Assembly (NCBI RefSeq): GCF_001425055.1
Contig: NZ_LMDK01000002.1
Span: 62,001 to 126,000, forward strand
Direction: 5' to 3'
From: Pelomonas sp. Root1237
Lineage (GTDB): Bacteria; Pseudomonadota; Gammaproteobacteria; Burkholderiales; Burkholderiaceae_C
Length of the DNA: 64,000 bases
Both the position numbers and the translations under genes were made by a program. The notes beneath the pieces are model-generated. The model worked only from the letters and a program-made list of their open reading frames with translations. It made no database searches and had not been told where the DNA came from. The first letter of the stretch is position 1. Each line of letters begins with the position of its first letter. This document shows positions 9,300 through 18,432 of this stretch, piece after piece.

Positions 9300-9986
9300 C
9301 TAGTCGCGCAGCCAGCCCAGGCGGCGAGCTTCGTAGATCGCTTCCACTTTGGAGCGCACGTGCAGCTTGCGGTAGACCCGCTTGACGTAGGTCATCACCG
9401 TGTGCGGCGAGACCTGCATGAACTGCGCGATCTCATCGAAGGTGAAACCCTTGGCCGCCAGGTGCAGCACGCGCGATTCCTGCTCGGACAGGGCGACAAC
9501 TTCCTCGTCGGCCATCGTCGCGGCCATGGCCTCCGGCGAGGGGCCGGTCGAGTTCTGCGACCCGGGGGCCAGACGCACCAGCAGGCGGCGGGCGATGACG
9601 GGGCTGATGGGGCTGCCGCCGGCGCGCAGAGAGCGCAGCTGGCCGGGCAGGTCCAGCGCCAGGCTGTCTTTCAGCAGATAGCCGGTGGCGCCAGCCTCGA
9701 TGCTGGCGACCACATGCTGCTCATCGCCGAAGACGGAAATGACCATGACCTCGCACTGCGGCCGGGTCTGGGCCGCATGGCGGATCAGCTCGATGCCGCT
9801 GCCGCCAGGCAAGTCCAGGTCAACGAGCAGGACGTCGGGCTGCAACTGATCGAACATGCGCCGGCCCTGGGGCAGGTCGGGCGCGATGCCCAGCAGCTCG
9901 ATGTCGGGCACGCTGCCCAGAGCGTGAGTGAAAGCCTCGCGGAAGCGGGCTTGGTCTTCGACGATCAGGACCGAGAACGGGGACAT
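9300..9986 (-). CDS. NarL/FixJ-type response regulator without adjacent kinase
   Basis: 228 residues. The receiver domain (about 1-120) has the acidic pair ED at 10-11, phospho-acceptor Asp56 (VDLDLPGGSG) and the conserved Lys in LLKDS. A LuxR-type helix-turn-helix follows at about 165-225 (LSEQESRVLHLAAKGFTFDEIAQFMQVSPHTVMTYVKRVYRKL). No histidine kinase gene lies nearby, so it is an orphan regulator. It interrupts the usual slmA-nucleotidase adjacency. Target genes are unknown. Confidence 0.9.
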   Translation of the reverse strand: MSPFSVLIVEDQARFREAFTHALGSVPDIELLGIAPDLPQGRRMFDQLQPDVLLVDLDLPGGSGIELIRHAAQTRPQCEVMVISVFGDEQHVVASIEAGATGYLLKDSLALDLPGQLRSLRAGGSPISPVIARRLLVRLAPGSQNSTGPSPEAMAATMADEEVVALSEQESRVLHLAAKGFTFDEIAQFMQVSPHTVMTYVKRVYRKLHVRSKVEAIYEARRLGWLRD

Positions 9987-10063
9987 GGACTCTGTGGACT
10001 TTCCAAACGCGCGGAAGCCGCATTGTCAGGTGAGGATACCCCCTCATCCATGAGCGTCTTCCT

Positions 10064-10750
10064 TCAGAACAGGGGGTAGCGTAACAAGGCTGCCAGGGAA
10101 CGCACCCGCTGGGTCACGTAGGCCGGGCGGTGCTGCAGGCGCCGGCCATCGGCCGCCTTGCGCAGCCAGCGCTGCATCCAGACGGTGCGCAGCCCCAGGC
10201 TGCGGGCCGATTTCTGGTGGATCAGCGTGTCTTCAACGAGGATGCAGCGTTCCGGCTTCAGCTTCAGGCGTGCCAGCACGATACGGAACATGCGCGTATC
10301 GGGCTTGGGGCGGGAGTGGCCGAAGATGATCATGTCCTCGACGCAGATCAGGCGCTCGAAGACGCCGGACAGCCCGATGGCCGCCAGCACGCGCTCGGCA
10401 TAGCTGCGCGGCGCATTGGTCATCAGCAGCTTGCGCCCCGGCAGGCGGCGCAGCGCGGCCAGGTCATGGCCGTGGCCATGCAGATGGGCTTCCAGCCCGG
10501 GCAGGCGATGGGTCTCGCTGAGGAAATGCGCCGGCTTCACGCCATGGTGGCGCTGCAGCCCCGTCAGCGTTGCGCCATAGCGCTGCCAGTAGCGATTGCG
10601 CAGCGCCGCGGCCTGCTCTTCCGTCAGGCCGAGGTAGGTGACCATATAGGCCGCCATCGACGCATTCAACTCGGTGAACGCCCGATGCGAAGCGTTGTGC
10701 AGGGTGTCGTCGAGGTCGAACAGCCAGACCGGGTCGCGAGATTTCGTCAC
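10064..10750 (-). CDS. HAD-superfamily pyrimidine 5'-nucleotidase
   Basis: About 228 residues. Motif I FDLDDTLHNAS gives the nucleophile Asp and acid/base Asp; LLMTNAPRSYAERVL is motif II; KPDTRMF and ILVEDTLIHQKSARSLG are motifs III and IV. HAD enzymes of this subgroup dephosphorylate pyrimidine nucleoside monophosphates. An ATG at 10810 overlapping the argB stop is also open, but the extra 20 residues are unlike the family and begin inside a strong hairpin, so the GTG at 10750 (VTKSRDPVWLFDLDDT) is preferred. Confidence 0.82.
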   Translation of the reverse strand: MTKSRDPVWLFDLDDTLHNASHRAFTELNASMAAYMVTYLGLTEEQAAALRNRYWQRYGATLTGLQRHHGVKPAHFLSETHRLPGLEAHLHGHGHDLAALRRLPGRKLLMTNAPRSYAERVLAAIGLSGVFERLICVEDMIIFGHSRPKPDTRMFRIVLARLKLKPERCILVEDTLIHQKSARSLGLRTVWMQRWLRKAADGRRLQHRPAYVTQRVRSLAALLRYPLF

Positions 10751-10790
10751 CCACCGATCATCGCAAGTCCTCGCCTTCGGCTCAGACGCG

Positions 10791-10829
10791 GCACGAGCAT
10801 TTCGTCTCATCGAGACGAAATCATCGTGC
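10791..10829. other. Strong stem-loop spanning the argB stop codon
   Basis: ATTTCGTCTC (10799-10808) and GAGACGAAAT (10812-10821) form a perfect 10-bp stem with a 3-base loop. It is extended after a 2-base internal loop by GCACGA (10791-10796) with TCGTGC (10824-10829). The argB stop codon lies within the stem. There is no T-run, so it is not a standard terminator; mRNA end protection or partial termination is possible. Confidence 0.7.
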
Positions 10830-11712
10830 CGTAGGCCTGATCGGTCAGTATCTCCAGCAGCATCGCGTGCGGCACGCGGCCGTCGATGATGTGCACGGCA
10901 TTGACACCGCTCTTGGCCGCGTCAATGGCGCCGGCGATCTTGGGGATCATGCCGCCACTGATGGTGCCGTCGGCCACCAGCTCGTCGATGCGGCGCGGCG
11001 TCAGCTCGGTCAGCAGCTCGCCGTTCTTGTCCAGCACGCCGCGGATGTTGGTCAGCATCAGCAGCTTCTCGGCCTGCAGCACCGTGGCCAGCTTGGCGGC
11101 GACGACGTCGGCGTTGATGTTGTAGCTCTCGTTGTGCTCGCCAAAGCCGATGGGGCTGACGACGGGGATGAACTGGTCGTCCTGCAGGGCCTTCACGACG
11201 CTGGGGTCGATGGCGACGATGTCGCCGACCTGGCCGACGTCGTGCTCCTTGGCCGGATCGTCCTTGTCCATCATCTTGAGCTTCTTCGCGCGGATCATGC
11301 CGCCGTCGCGGCCCGTGAGGCCCACGGCCTTGCCGCCGGCGGCATTGATGAGGCCGACGATGTCCTGCTGCACCTGGCCGGCCAGCACCCACTCGACGAC
11401 TTCCATCGTCTCCTCGTCGGTGACGCGCATGCCCTGCACGAACTCGCCCTTCTTGCCCAGGCGGCTCAAGGCGCCTTCGATCTGCGGCCCGCCACCGTGC
11501 ACGACGATGGGGTTCAGGCCCACGAGCTTGAGCAGCACCACGTCCTCGGCGAAGTCCTGCTGCAGGGCCGGGTCGGTCATGGCATTGCCGCCGTACTTGA
11601 TGACGATGGTCTTGCCGTGGAACTTGCGGATGTAGGGCAAGGCCTGGGAAAGGATCTCGGCCTTCTCGCGCGGGGCGATGTGGGAGACGTCGGTGGTGTG
11701 GGGGGTGGTCAT
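10807..11712 (-). CDS. argB: N-acetylglutamate kinase
   Basis: 301 residues of the amino acid kinase fold. [12 protein letters not shown] binds phosphate, [10 protein letters not shown] binds acetylglutamate, and [12 protein letters not shown] completes the active site. It phosphorylates N-acetyl-L-glutamate in arginine biosynthesis. The length and N-terminal helix are compatible with the arginine-sensitive, hexameric type. An ATG at 11712 fits the family N terminus. It stands alone from other arg genes, as is usual in Burkholderiales. Confidence 0.97.
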   Translation of the reverse strand: MTTPHTTDVSHIAPREKAEILSQALPYIRKFHGKTIVIKYGGNAMTDPALQQDFAEDVVLLKLVGLNPIVVHGGGPQIEGALSRLGKKGEFVQGMRVTDEETMEVVEWVLAGQVQQDIVGLINAAGGKAVGLTGRDGGMIRAKKLKMMDKDDPAKEHDVGQVGDIVAIDPSVVKALQDDQFIPVVSPIGFGEHNESYNINADVVAAKLATVLQAEKLLMLTNIRGVLDKNGELLTELTPRRIDELVADGTISGGMIPKIAGAIDAAKSGVNAVHIIDGRVPHAMLLEILTDQAYGTMISSR

Positions 11713-11815
11713 GCAGCGGACTCCGGAAAGCAGCAGGCGGATTCTAGGGACGACGCCATGGCGGTTGCTCCCATGACCCGCCAGCTTGAGGATGCATCCG
11801 GCGCATGCCCGCGGG

Positions 11816-12838
11816 TCACTTGCCGGCGAAAAACACCTGCCGCACGAAGGCCTTCACATCCGCTCGCGATTGCCGGAAGGCCGATTCGTTGCGCCCGACA
11901 TGCACGCCCCGGATGACGCAGCTGTCGAAGAACTCCCCAAGCCTCGCCGCGTCGATGGTCGCGCCGGTTCGCTCGGCCGTGATCTTCCACGCCTCGATGT
12001 CCCAGCGCAGCACGCCGCAGGGCGCTGCCGACGTGGCCCCCTCCAGCAGGAAGGGCTGGTACATGGCGTCCCAGGAATGCGGCGCCCCGGCGTAGTTGAT
12101 GGTGCGAGCCGGCGTGCCCGCCTCGGCGTAGCGCTCGGCCAACTGCTCGCAGGGCCGCGCCGTGGCGTAGTCGTCTTCAGCGCCGACGAGGTTGAGCAGC
12201 GGCGCCTTCGTCACTCGCGGCGACCAGTAGACCTGGTTGCATCCCGCGTACACCGGGATGTGCAGGGCGAAGCTCAGGTCACTCTTCACCACGGCACGGC
12301 GCAGCGGTTCGATGGCGGTCTGGAAGGCCACGCTTCCGCCGCGCGAGAAGCCCATGATGCCGATACGGGAAGCATCGATGCGTGGATGACCGGCGAGCAG
12401 CATCAGCGCCTGGAAGGCGTCCATCAGGTCGGCCGAGTAGGGAACAAGCGTCTGGTTCTCCGCCGTGCGCTTGACGCCGCGCGCCTCAAAGACGTGGACG
12501 ACGAAGGTAGCGACGCCGATGTCGTTCAAGGCGTCGACCCATTGCGACATGCTGCTCTCCACGCCGGCGCTGCCATGCATCAGCACCATGGCCGGGACCT
12601 TGTCGCCGGCGCCCCTGGGCAGGCTCAGTTCGCCCCAGACGCGCTGCGCCGCCCAGTTCTGGCGGCGCTCGCGGGCGAGGTCGAACATGGTCTTGGGCGT
12701 GAAGCTGTCGAAGTCGATGCGCCCCTGCGTATCGGGTTTCAGGTCCTGGGCCGGCGTCGCGAACGGCAACGCCAGCAACAGCATGGCCAGCAGGCTGGCC
12801 GCAACGCGTATCAAAGCGGCATTCATCATGGCACCCAT
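11816..12838 (-). CDS. Secreted dienelactone hydrolase-like alpha/beta hydrolase
   Basis: 340 residues with a cleavable signal peptide (to about ATPAQA). [15 protein letters not shown] is the oxyanion region, [12 protein letters not shown] carries the nucleophile Ser in G-x-S-x-G, GAEDDY probably supplies the catalytic Asp and APHSWDAMY the His. This is a dienelactone hydrolase-like esterase exported to the periplasm; substrate unknown. An ATG at 12826, in the MMN pair, is an alternative start. It is divergent from the cation exporter gene with 38 bases between starts. Confidence 0.75.
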   Translation of the reverse strand: MGAMMNAALIRVAASLLAMLLLALPFATPAQDLKPDTQGRIDFDSFTPKTMFDLARERRQNWAAQRVWGELSLPRGAGDKVPAMVLMHGSAGVESSMSQWVDALNDIGVATFVVHVFEARGVKRTAENQTLVPYSADLMDAFQALMLLAGHPRIDASRIGIMGFSRGGSVAFQTAIEPLRRAVVKSDLSFALHIPVYAGCNQVYWSPRVTKAPLLNLVGAEDDYATARPCEQLAERYAEAGTPARTINYAGAPHSWDAMYQPFLLEGATSAAPCGVLRWDIEAWKITAERTGATIDAARLGEFFDSCVIRGVHVGRNESAFRQSRADVKAFVRQVFFAGK

Positions 12839-12876
12839 TCTGCGGGGGCCTGCTGCGCGCCGCTGACAATGCCGCC

Positions 12877-13770
12877 ATGCAAGCCAGCGCCTATCTCAAG
12901 CTCTCGGTCGCAGTCGCCCTCGTGACCATTGCGCTGAAGACCGCCGCCTGGTGGTGGACGGGCTCGGTCAGCCTGGCGGCCGACGCGTTGGAGTCCCTCG
13001 TCAACCTGGCCGGCGCCGTGTTCGCCCTGGCCATGGTGACGCTGGCCGCCCAGCCACCGGATGAAGGCCACCCCTATGGTCACCACAAGGCCGAATACTT
13101 CTCCAGCGGGTTCGAGGGCATCCTCATCATCGCGGCCGGCCTGGGCATCCTGTGGGGCGCTGCAGACCGCTGGCAACACCCCCAGGCTCTGGAAGCCATC
13201 GGCGTCGGCGTCACGCTGGCCGTCGTCAGCTCGGCGTTGAACGGTGCCATGGCCTGGGCCATGCTGCGCAAGGCACGCGAGGTGCGCTCGGTGGCACTGG
13301 AGGGCGATGCGCGCCACCTGATCACCGACGTCTGGACCTCGGCCGGTGTCGTGGCCGGGCTGCTGGGTGTCATGGCCACCGGCTGGCAATGGCTGGACCC
13401 GTTGCTGGCCATCATCGTGGCGCTGAACATCCTGCGCGAAGGCGTGCATCTGATGCGCGAGTCCACCGGTGGCCTGATGGACCAGGCCCTGGACGCCGAA
13501 TCCATGACTCAGGTGATGGCGGTGCTGGACGGCTTTATCCATCCGCACGCCATCCGCTTCGACCACATCGCCAGCCGCGTGGCCGGCCAGCGTCGCTTCA
13601 TCGACCTGCACATGCACATGCCGGCCAGCTGGACGCTGGGCCGCGCCGCGGCGCTGCGCGTGGACGTCGAGCAGGCGCTGATGAGTGCCGTGCCCGGGCT
13701 GCGCGCCAGCATCCAGCTGCTGCCCATGGACGTCGAGGCGCACAACATGGACGAGGAGGACCTGGTTTGA
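12877..13770 (+). CDS. Cation diffusion facilitator family divalent metal exporter
   Basis: 297 residues. Several membrane segments come first, with metal-site motif [12 protein letters not shown] in the second helix, [18 protein letters not shown] after the third, and [13 protein letters not shown] in the fifth. A cytoplasmic ferredoxin-like domain follows (about 205-290, [28 protein letters not shown]). It fits FieF/CzcD-type proton-coupled exporters of Zn, Fe or similar metals. The stop codon overlaps the TTG start of dtd, so the two genes are coupled. Confidence 0.92.
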   Translation: MQASAYLKLSVAVALVTIALKTAAWWWTGSVSLAADALESLVNLAGAVFALAMVTLAAQPPDEGHPYGHHKAEYFSSGFEGILIIAAGLGILWGAADRWQHPQALEAIGVGVTLAVVSSALNGAMAWAMLRKAREVRSVALEGDARHLITDVWTSAGVVAGLLGVMATGWQWLDPLLAIIVALNILREGVHLMRESTGGLMDQALDAESMTQVMAVLDGFIHPHAIRFDHIASRVAGQRRFIDLHMHMPASWTLGRAAALRVDVEQALMSAVPGLRASIQLLPMDVEAHNMDEEDLV

Positions 13771-14207
13771 TCGCGGTATTGCAACGGGTGCGCGAGGCAC
13801 GCGTCGAAGTGGGCGGTGCTGTTGTCGGCGCCATCGGCCCGGGCTTGCTGATGCTGGTCTGCGCCGAACCCACCGACAGCGAGGCGACCGCCGAGAAGCT
13901 GATCACCAAGGTGCTGAAGCTGCGCGTCTTCAGCGACGACGCCGGCAAGATGAACCGCAGCCTGCAGGACGTGGCCGGCGGCCTGCTCATCGTCAGCCAG
14001 TTCACGCTGGCGGCCGACACGAGTGCCGGCAACCGGCCGAGCTTCACGGGCGCTGCTCCGGCGGAGCCGGGACGCCGGCTCTACGAGCACGCGCTGGCGT
14101 TTGCACGAAGCCAGCACCCTGTCGTCGCCAATGGCGAGTTCGGTGCCGACATGCAGGTCCACCTCATCAACGACGGCCCCGTCACCATCCCGATACGGAT
14201 GGTTTAG
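13767..14207 (+). CDS. dtd: D-aminoacyl-tRNA deacylase
   Basis: 146 residues, standard for DTD. The family N terminus (M)[14 protein letters not shown] begins at a TTG (13767-13769) that overlaps the TGA of the exporter gene. GAGGAGGA at 13753-13760 gives an excellent ribosome-binding site 6 bases upstream, which decides this non-ATG start. Motifs [17 protein letters not shown] and [10 protein letters not shown], which form the cross-subunit active site, are both present. It removes D-amino acids mischarged on tRNA. Confidence 0.95.
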   Translation: MIAVLQRVREARVEVGGAVVGAIGPGLLMLVCAEPTDSEATAEKLITKVLKLRVFSDDAGKMNRSLQDVAGGLLIVSQFTLAADTSAGNRPSFTGAAPAEPGRRLYEHALAFARSQHPVVANGEFGADMQVHLINDGPVTIPIRMV

Positions 14208-14425
14208 GGATCCTTGAAGACGAGTTTGCACTGGCGCTTGTAGGCCCACCAGGCCGAGACCGTCGCCGTCATCAACGCCGTGAGCGCCGCCCAGGTCAGC
14301 ACGGACCGGTAGGACGCCTCCTGTCCGCCATGCTGCAGGGCTTCGATGCCGCCCAGCACGGCGCATGCCAGCACGAACACCTGCAGGAAGCGCAAGAGCC
14401 AGAACTTCGCAAGGATCTTCACCAC
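14204..14425 (-). CDS. Small two-helix membrane protein
   Basis: 73 residues with two hydrophobic segments ([21 protein letters not shown] and [21 protein letters not shown]) and a basic C terminus. The start is GTG at 14425, supported by AGGAG 8 bases upstream. It begins 9 bases after the stop of the GH94 gene, so it is probably the last gene of the sugar operon, and it overlaps dtd tail-to-tail by 4 bases. Not recognised; no function proposed. Confidence 0.6.
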   Translation of the reverse strand: MVKILAKFWLLRFLQVFVLACAVLGGIEALQHGGQEASYRSVLTWAALTALMTATVSAWWAYKRQCKLVFKDP

Positions 14426-14434
14426 GAGGATCTC

Positions 14435-17400
14435 CTACCCGATCTCTATCGTCAGCCGCGACAGGCTGCCTGGCACAGGCCGCGCCAGCGCCAGTCCAGC
14501 CATGCGGTAGGCGTTCGCGCGCCGCATGGCCGGCAGCTCGGCGCCCGCCTCGTCCCGCACCCGCTCCACACCATATCCGCGCGAGCCGACGCGGTAGGTC
14601 AGCTCGAAGCGCAAGTCCGCCAGCACCAGCTGCACGGTGAGCCCGTCCAGCAACGGCGGCATGACAGGATCGACGACGAGGGCGCCCTGCTCCAGCCGCA
14701 GGCCGAGCAGCGAGTTGATGACCAGACCCAGCGCGATGCCCGGGCCGCTGGAATAGATGCGCCAGCCGCCGTCCAGCGCCACCTCGCCGGCCAGCGCTCG
14801 GCCGTAATGGGCCTGGGCCTCGTAGCGGTCGGGGAAGGCGGCATCGGAGCTGGAGTAGTAGCAATTGGCCTGGCGCCGGCTCGCGCTGGGCACGCGGTCG
14901 GTCAGTGCAATCGGGTGGGCCAGCGCGAGCGCCTGCAGGAAGGCTTCGGCGTGACCGAGATGGGCCAGCATCTGGGCATAGCGCAGATGGGCGTGCATGT
15001 ACATGATGCCGATCTCGCGGCCGAAGAAGGTGCTGGTCTCGGCGCGCTGGAACAGCTGCGACGGGCCGCCGCGATAGGGTAGCGGCGCGTCGAACAGGCG
15101 GGCACCATCGGGGCCCTTCAGATGCTGCTCGATCAGCGCGGCCTGGATGGCGGCCTGTTCAGGGGTGAAGAGCTCGTCGATGACGGCATGCATCATCGGC
15201 AGCAGGCTGTAGCGCAGGCCGGTGCGGGTGTCCTGCGGGTGGATCCACAGCTCGCGCTCGCCCTGCTCAGGGAAAAGTGCATAGCCAGCGACGACATCGT
15301 TCTGCACCAGCAGGCGCTGGAACTCGGCGCGCACGCCCATGGCCTCGGCGGTCAGCGCGGCGGCGTCGTGGGCTCGGCCGATCTGCGTGAAGGCCGTCGC
15401 CAGCGTGTGCAGCATCTGGTGGTGCAGCGTGACCGTCCAGGCGCTGCACAGGCGCTCTCGCAGTGCCGGGTCGGCCGGCTGCAGCGAGTCGTTCCAGTCG
15501 CCATGCCAGTAGGCGGCCAGCCCCGTGCCGGGTACGACGCGCTGGCGGATCAGCGCCAGCGCCCGCTCCACATGCGCCGCCAGTGTGGCCGGCTCGCCGT
15601 CATGGAAGGGCAGCACCTCGTCGAGCAGGCCGGCGTCGCCGCTGGCGATGAGGTATTGCGCCAGGCCCAGCAGCGGCCAGAAGACGATGTCGCCATGCGA
15701 GTCGCCGGCACGGATCTTGGCCTCGCGCTCGAAGAACATGAACCACTGCGGCCAATCGCCATCCGGGTTCTGGTTGCTGAAGACACGCAGCAGCAGATCG
15801 CGCACCGGTGCGGTCTGGCCCAGGGCCAAAAGCATTTCCAGCGGCCCCTGGCAGACATCGCGCGTGCCCCAGCCACCGCCGGAGTACTGCTCCAGGCCAC
15901 GCGGTGACAGGTAGTGCACCAGGGCGTTGTGGGCATACCAGGGCAGGATGTCGCTCAGCTGCACCAGGGCCGGGTGCTGCCAATGCGGCAGCGTCAGTGG
16001 CTGGGCGGGTGGCGGCGCGGTGTCGAGCAGCTCGCCGCGCAGCGTCAGCGAAAACGCCGACGTCGGCGAGAAGTCGAGGCAGACCAGCGGCTCGCCGCGG
16101 CTGACACCGTCGTCGAACAGCCGGCCGTCGTCGCCCACGATGGCCAGGCCCGGCGCGTCGATGACGAGGCCGCCACCGGGAAAGCGCTCCGCCAGCTCGC
16201 TGCCTTCGGGCGGCGTGATGCGCAGCCGGCTGCCACTGTGCTCCCACACGGGCTTGAATGGCGCGGCGCCATCGTCACCGCCCACGGCCAGGTTGAGGCT
16301 GGCCCGCAGGCGCAGCGCCCGGCCCTTGAGCATGCGCACGCTCAGCGCCATCGCATCCGGCGTGGCGGCGGCCGACGCGACGACCTCGATGACGCCGGCA
16401 TCAAAGGCATACAGCCAGCGGCAACGCTGCGGCTGGATCTCGAAAGCCGACGGCAGGCCGAGCAGCAGCCAGTCGCTCACCTGTGGCTGCACGAACAGCC
16501 GCAAACCGGCCGTGCCGAACAGGCCGAGCAGGCTGCGCTGCGTGGACAGCAGGCGGTTGATGCTGACATGGCCCTGGGTCAGCATGGAATGGAAGACGCC
16601 GCCCATCCAGCAGGTGGACGTCAGCGCGCCCTCGTCGGGCACGAGATGGTCGCCGCTGCGCAGGATGTGGCCGTGGGGCCGCTGCACCAGCAGTTCCTTG
16701 GCGCGCAACACGACGTGGGTCGCCTCGCCGGTGAAGAAACTCAAGCGCTGGTTGCCCTGCCATTCCTCATGGCGACGCTCGCCGGGGATGTAGGCGGCCA
16801 GGTCCTCGTCGCTGAAGTCCCGGCTGGCCAGCATCGATGCGCTGGCGAACAGGCTGGGCGCCGGCAAGAGGCCCGGCGCGTCCAGCATGTTGGATGGCTG
16901 GGCCTCGGGCAGCGCCAGCAGCGTGGGCAGCCGGGCCAGGTCGGCGTCGCTGCTGGCCCCGGGATGATGGGCTTGCAGCGCCAGGAAAAAGCCCGCCGCC
17001 GCGCGCTCACCGGGCGCGAGCGGCAGGGCCTCATCCTGCAACCCGACCAGGGCGTGCTCGTGCTGCAGGCGCTGACCCGGCAGGCCGCTCAACAGCCCCG
17101 GCGGCAAGGCGCCCTCACGCGCGGCATGGCCCCAGACCTGGCTGGCATCGGTCGCAAAACTCTCCGCGCGGCGCAACGAGCCGGCCAGCAGCCAGGGGTG
17201 CTTGCCGCCCTGCGCCTGGTTCTGGCGCGCGGCCAGCAGCACGCCGTGGCCGGGGTGCTGCAGCGGCTGCAGGTCGATGTAGTGGCTGACGTAGAACTCG
17301 TTGGTGCGCGCGGCGCCATAGTCGGCCAGGCCCACGTCCTGCACCAGCACGGGTGCAATCTCGCAGGCGGTGTCGCTAACGTTCGCGGCCTGCAGATGCC

Positions 17401-17716
17401 AGAACAGCACGGGCTCATCTGCGGCCAGGCGCAGTTGCAGGCGCAGGGCCAGGCCGTCCCACTCACCGCGCATCTCGAAGGCACCTTCGTCGGTGTGCGC
17501 GCTCAGCGGCGAGAGCGGCCCCAGCAGCGCTGCGATGCGCCAATTGCCGCCCGCATCGCGCCGGCGCAGCCAGACATTGGCCGGCCCGCCTTCCAGCTCG
17601 TTGCCGGGGAAGAGGTTGAGCATCAGCGCCGGCCCGAACATCAGGCGGCGCAGCGCGCCATGGGACAGCAGCTCGGCCTCGAGGCCGACTTTGTTGCCAA
17701 GGGAGTGAACGGTCAT
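14435..17716 (-). CDS. GH94-family phosphorylase, probable 1,2-beta-oligoglucan phosphorylase
   Basis: 1,093 residues without a signal peptide, so cytoplasmic. The N-terminal half is beta-sandwich-like, then an (alpha/alpha)6 domain (about 600-1010) carries GGGWGTRDVCQGPLEML, RAGDSHGDIVFWPLLGLAQYL and HGDWNDSLQ. Asp743 in WND aligns with the general acid of GH94 phosphorylases. The size is close to that of known 1,2-beta-oligoglucan phosphorylases and well above that of cellobiose phosphorylases (about 800). Such enzymes split beta-1,2-glucan oligosaccharides with phosphate, releasing glucose 1-phosphate. It overlaps the esterase gene by 4 bases and shares the locus with a GH144-like glucanase, which supports the specificity. 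The exact linkage is inferred. Confidence 0.8.
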   Translation of the reverse strand: MTVHSLGNKVGLEAELLSHGALRRLMFGPALMLNLFPGNELEGGPANVWLRRRDAGGNWRIAALLGPLSPLSAHTDEGAFEMRGEWDGLALRLQLRLAADEPVLFWHLQAANVSDTACEIAPVLVQDVGLADYGAARTNEFYVSHYIDLQPLQHPGHGVLLAARQNQAQGGKHPWLLAGSLRRAESFATDASQVWGHAAREGALPPGLLSGLPGQRLQHEHALVGLQDEALPLAPGERAAAGFFLALQAHHPGASSDADLARLPTLLALPEAQPSNMLDAPGLLPAPSLFASASMLASRDFSDEDLAAYIPGERRHEEWQGNQRLSFFTGEATHVVLRAKELLVQRPHGHILRSGDHLVPDEGALTSTCWMGGVFHSMLTQGHVSINRLLSTQRSLLGLFGTAGLRLFVQPQVSDWLLLGLPSAFEIQPQRCRWLYAFDAGVIEVVASAAATPDAMALSVRMLKGRALRLRASLNLAVGGDDGAAPFKPVWEHSGSRLRITPPEGSELAERFPGGGLVIDAPGLAIVGDDGRLFDDGVSRGEPLVCLDFSPTSAFSLTLRGELLDTAPPPAQPLTLPHWQHPALVQLSDILPWYAHNALVHYLSPRGLEQYSGGGWGTRDVCQGPLEMLLALGQTAPVRDLLLRVFSNQNPDGDWPQWFMFFEREAKIRAGDSHGDIVFWPLLGLAQYLIASGDAGLLDEVLPFHDGEPATLAAHVERALALIRQRVVPGTGLAAYWHGDWNDSLQPADPALRERLCSAWTVTLHHQMLHTLATAFTQIGRAHDAAALTAEAMGVRAEFQRLLVQNDVVAGYALFPEQGERELWIHPQDTRTGLRYSLLPMMHAVIDELFTPEQAAIQAALIEQHLKGPDGARLFDAPLPYRGGPSQLFQRAETSTFFGREIGIMYMHAHLRYAQMLAHLGHAEAFLQALALAHPIALTDRVPSASRRQANCYYSSSDAAFPDRYEAQAHYGRALAGEVALDGGWRIYSSGPGIALGLVINSLLGLRLEQGALVVDPVMPPLLDGLTVQLVLADLRFELTYRVGSRGYGVERVRDEAGAELPAMRRANAYRMAGLALARPVPGSLSRLTIEIG

Positions 17717-18432
17717 GTTTGTCGCTGCGCCAACAGCCAGGGCAGCAGTCCAGGATCTTGATAGGCCGGCGTCCAGGAGTCGTGGCCGACACCGGGGTAA
17801 ATGGTCAGTGATGCAGTGCCACCGGCCGCGCGCAGCGCCTCGACACAGGCGATGTGCGGCGCCAGCGGCACGACTTGGTCCTGCTCGCCGTGATAGCCGC
17901 GCACCGGCACGCTACGCATGGCGGAAACCTTGGCCGGATCGCCAAAGCCGCAGACAGGTGCGATGGCCGCGAGGTCGCGCGGGAAGGCCGTGGCCCAGTG
18001 CCACACGCCGAAGCCGCCGAGGGACAGGCCGGTACCGACGCAGCGCTGCGGATCGATATTGAGCCTGGCCTTGAGGGCGCCGAGCAGCTTGTGCAAGCGC
18101 TCGGGGTCCCAACGCAGGTTGTCCTCGAGCTGCGGGCTGACAACGATGCACGGATAGTCGGCGCCGACGGCGACCAGCTTGGGCGGGCCGTGGACCTTGA
18201 CCTTCTCCAGGTCGGTGCCACGCTCGCCCGAGCCGTGCAGAAAGACAACCAGCGGCCAGGCTTCGGTGCGTTGGCTGTATTCGCGCGGCAGCCAGATCCA
18301 GAAGCGCTGGCCTTCGAGCTCCCAGGCGCGCTGCTCGCCGGCGGCCAGGCCGGCAGGCGTGGGCGGCAAGGCCGTGCAGGCGCTGAGCAGAGCCGGCGTC
18401 GTCAACAGCAACTGGCGGCGGTTCATCGTCAT
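17713..18432 (-). CDS. Secreted CE1-like esterase / alpha-beta hydrolase lipoprotein
   Basis: 239 residues. MTMNRRQLLLTTPALLSACTA is a twin-arginine-like signal ending in a possible lipobox (LLSAC). VVFLHGSGERGTD forms the oxyanion region, GTGLSLGGFGVWHWA carries the nucleophile Ser, GEQDQVVP the Asp and GVGHDSW the His. The closest recognisable group is the PHB depolymerase/feruloyl esterase-like (CE1) set. It sits between the unassigned glycosidase and the GH94 gene with 4-base overlaps on both sides. A plausible job is to remove acyl substituents from an imported glucan; this is inference from position. Confidence 0.75.
   Translation of the reverse strand: MTMNRRQLLLTTPALLSACTALPPTPAGLAAGEQRAWELEGQRFWIWLPREYSQRTEAWPLVVFLHGSGERGTDLEKVKVHGPPKLVAVGADYPCIVVSPQLEDNLRWDPERLHKLLGALKARLNIDPQRCVGTGLSLGGFGVWHWATAFPRDLAAIAPVCGFGDPAKVSAMRSVPVRGYHGEQDQVVPLAPHIACVEALRAAGGTASLTIYPGVGHDSWTPAYQDPGLLPWLLAQRQT

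Noticed and set aside
10750-10810. ATG at 10810 as start of the nucleotidase gene
   Set aside because: The added N terminus is basic and unlike the family, and the start codon would be buried in a 16-pair hairpin; the GTG at 10750 fits better.
13152-13766. Long plus-strand frame preceding dtd
   Set aside because: It overlaps the cation exporter in another frame; the dtd product matches its family from the TTG at 13767 with a strong ribosome-binding site just upstream.
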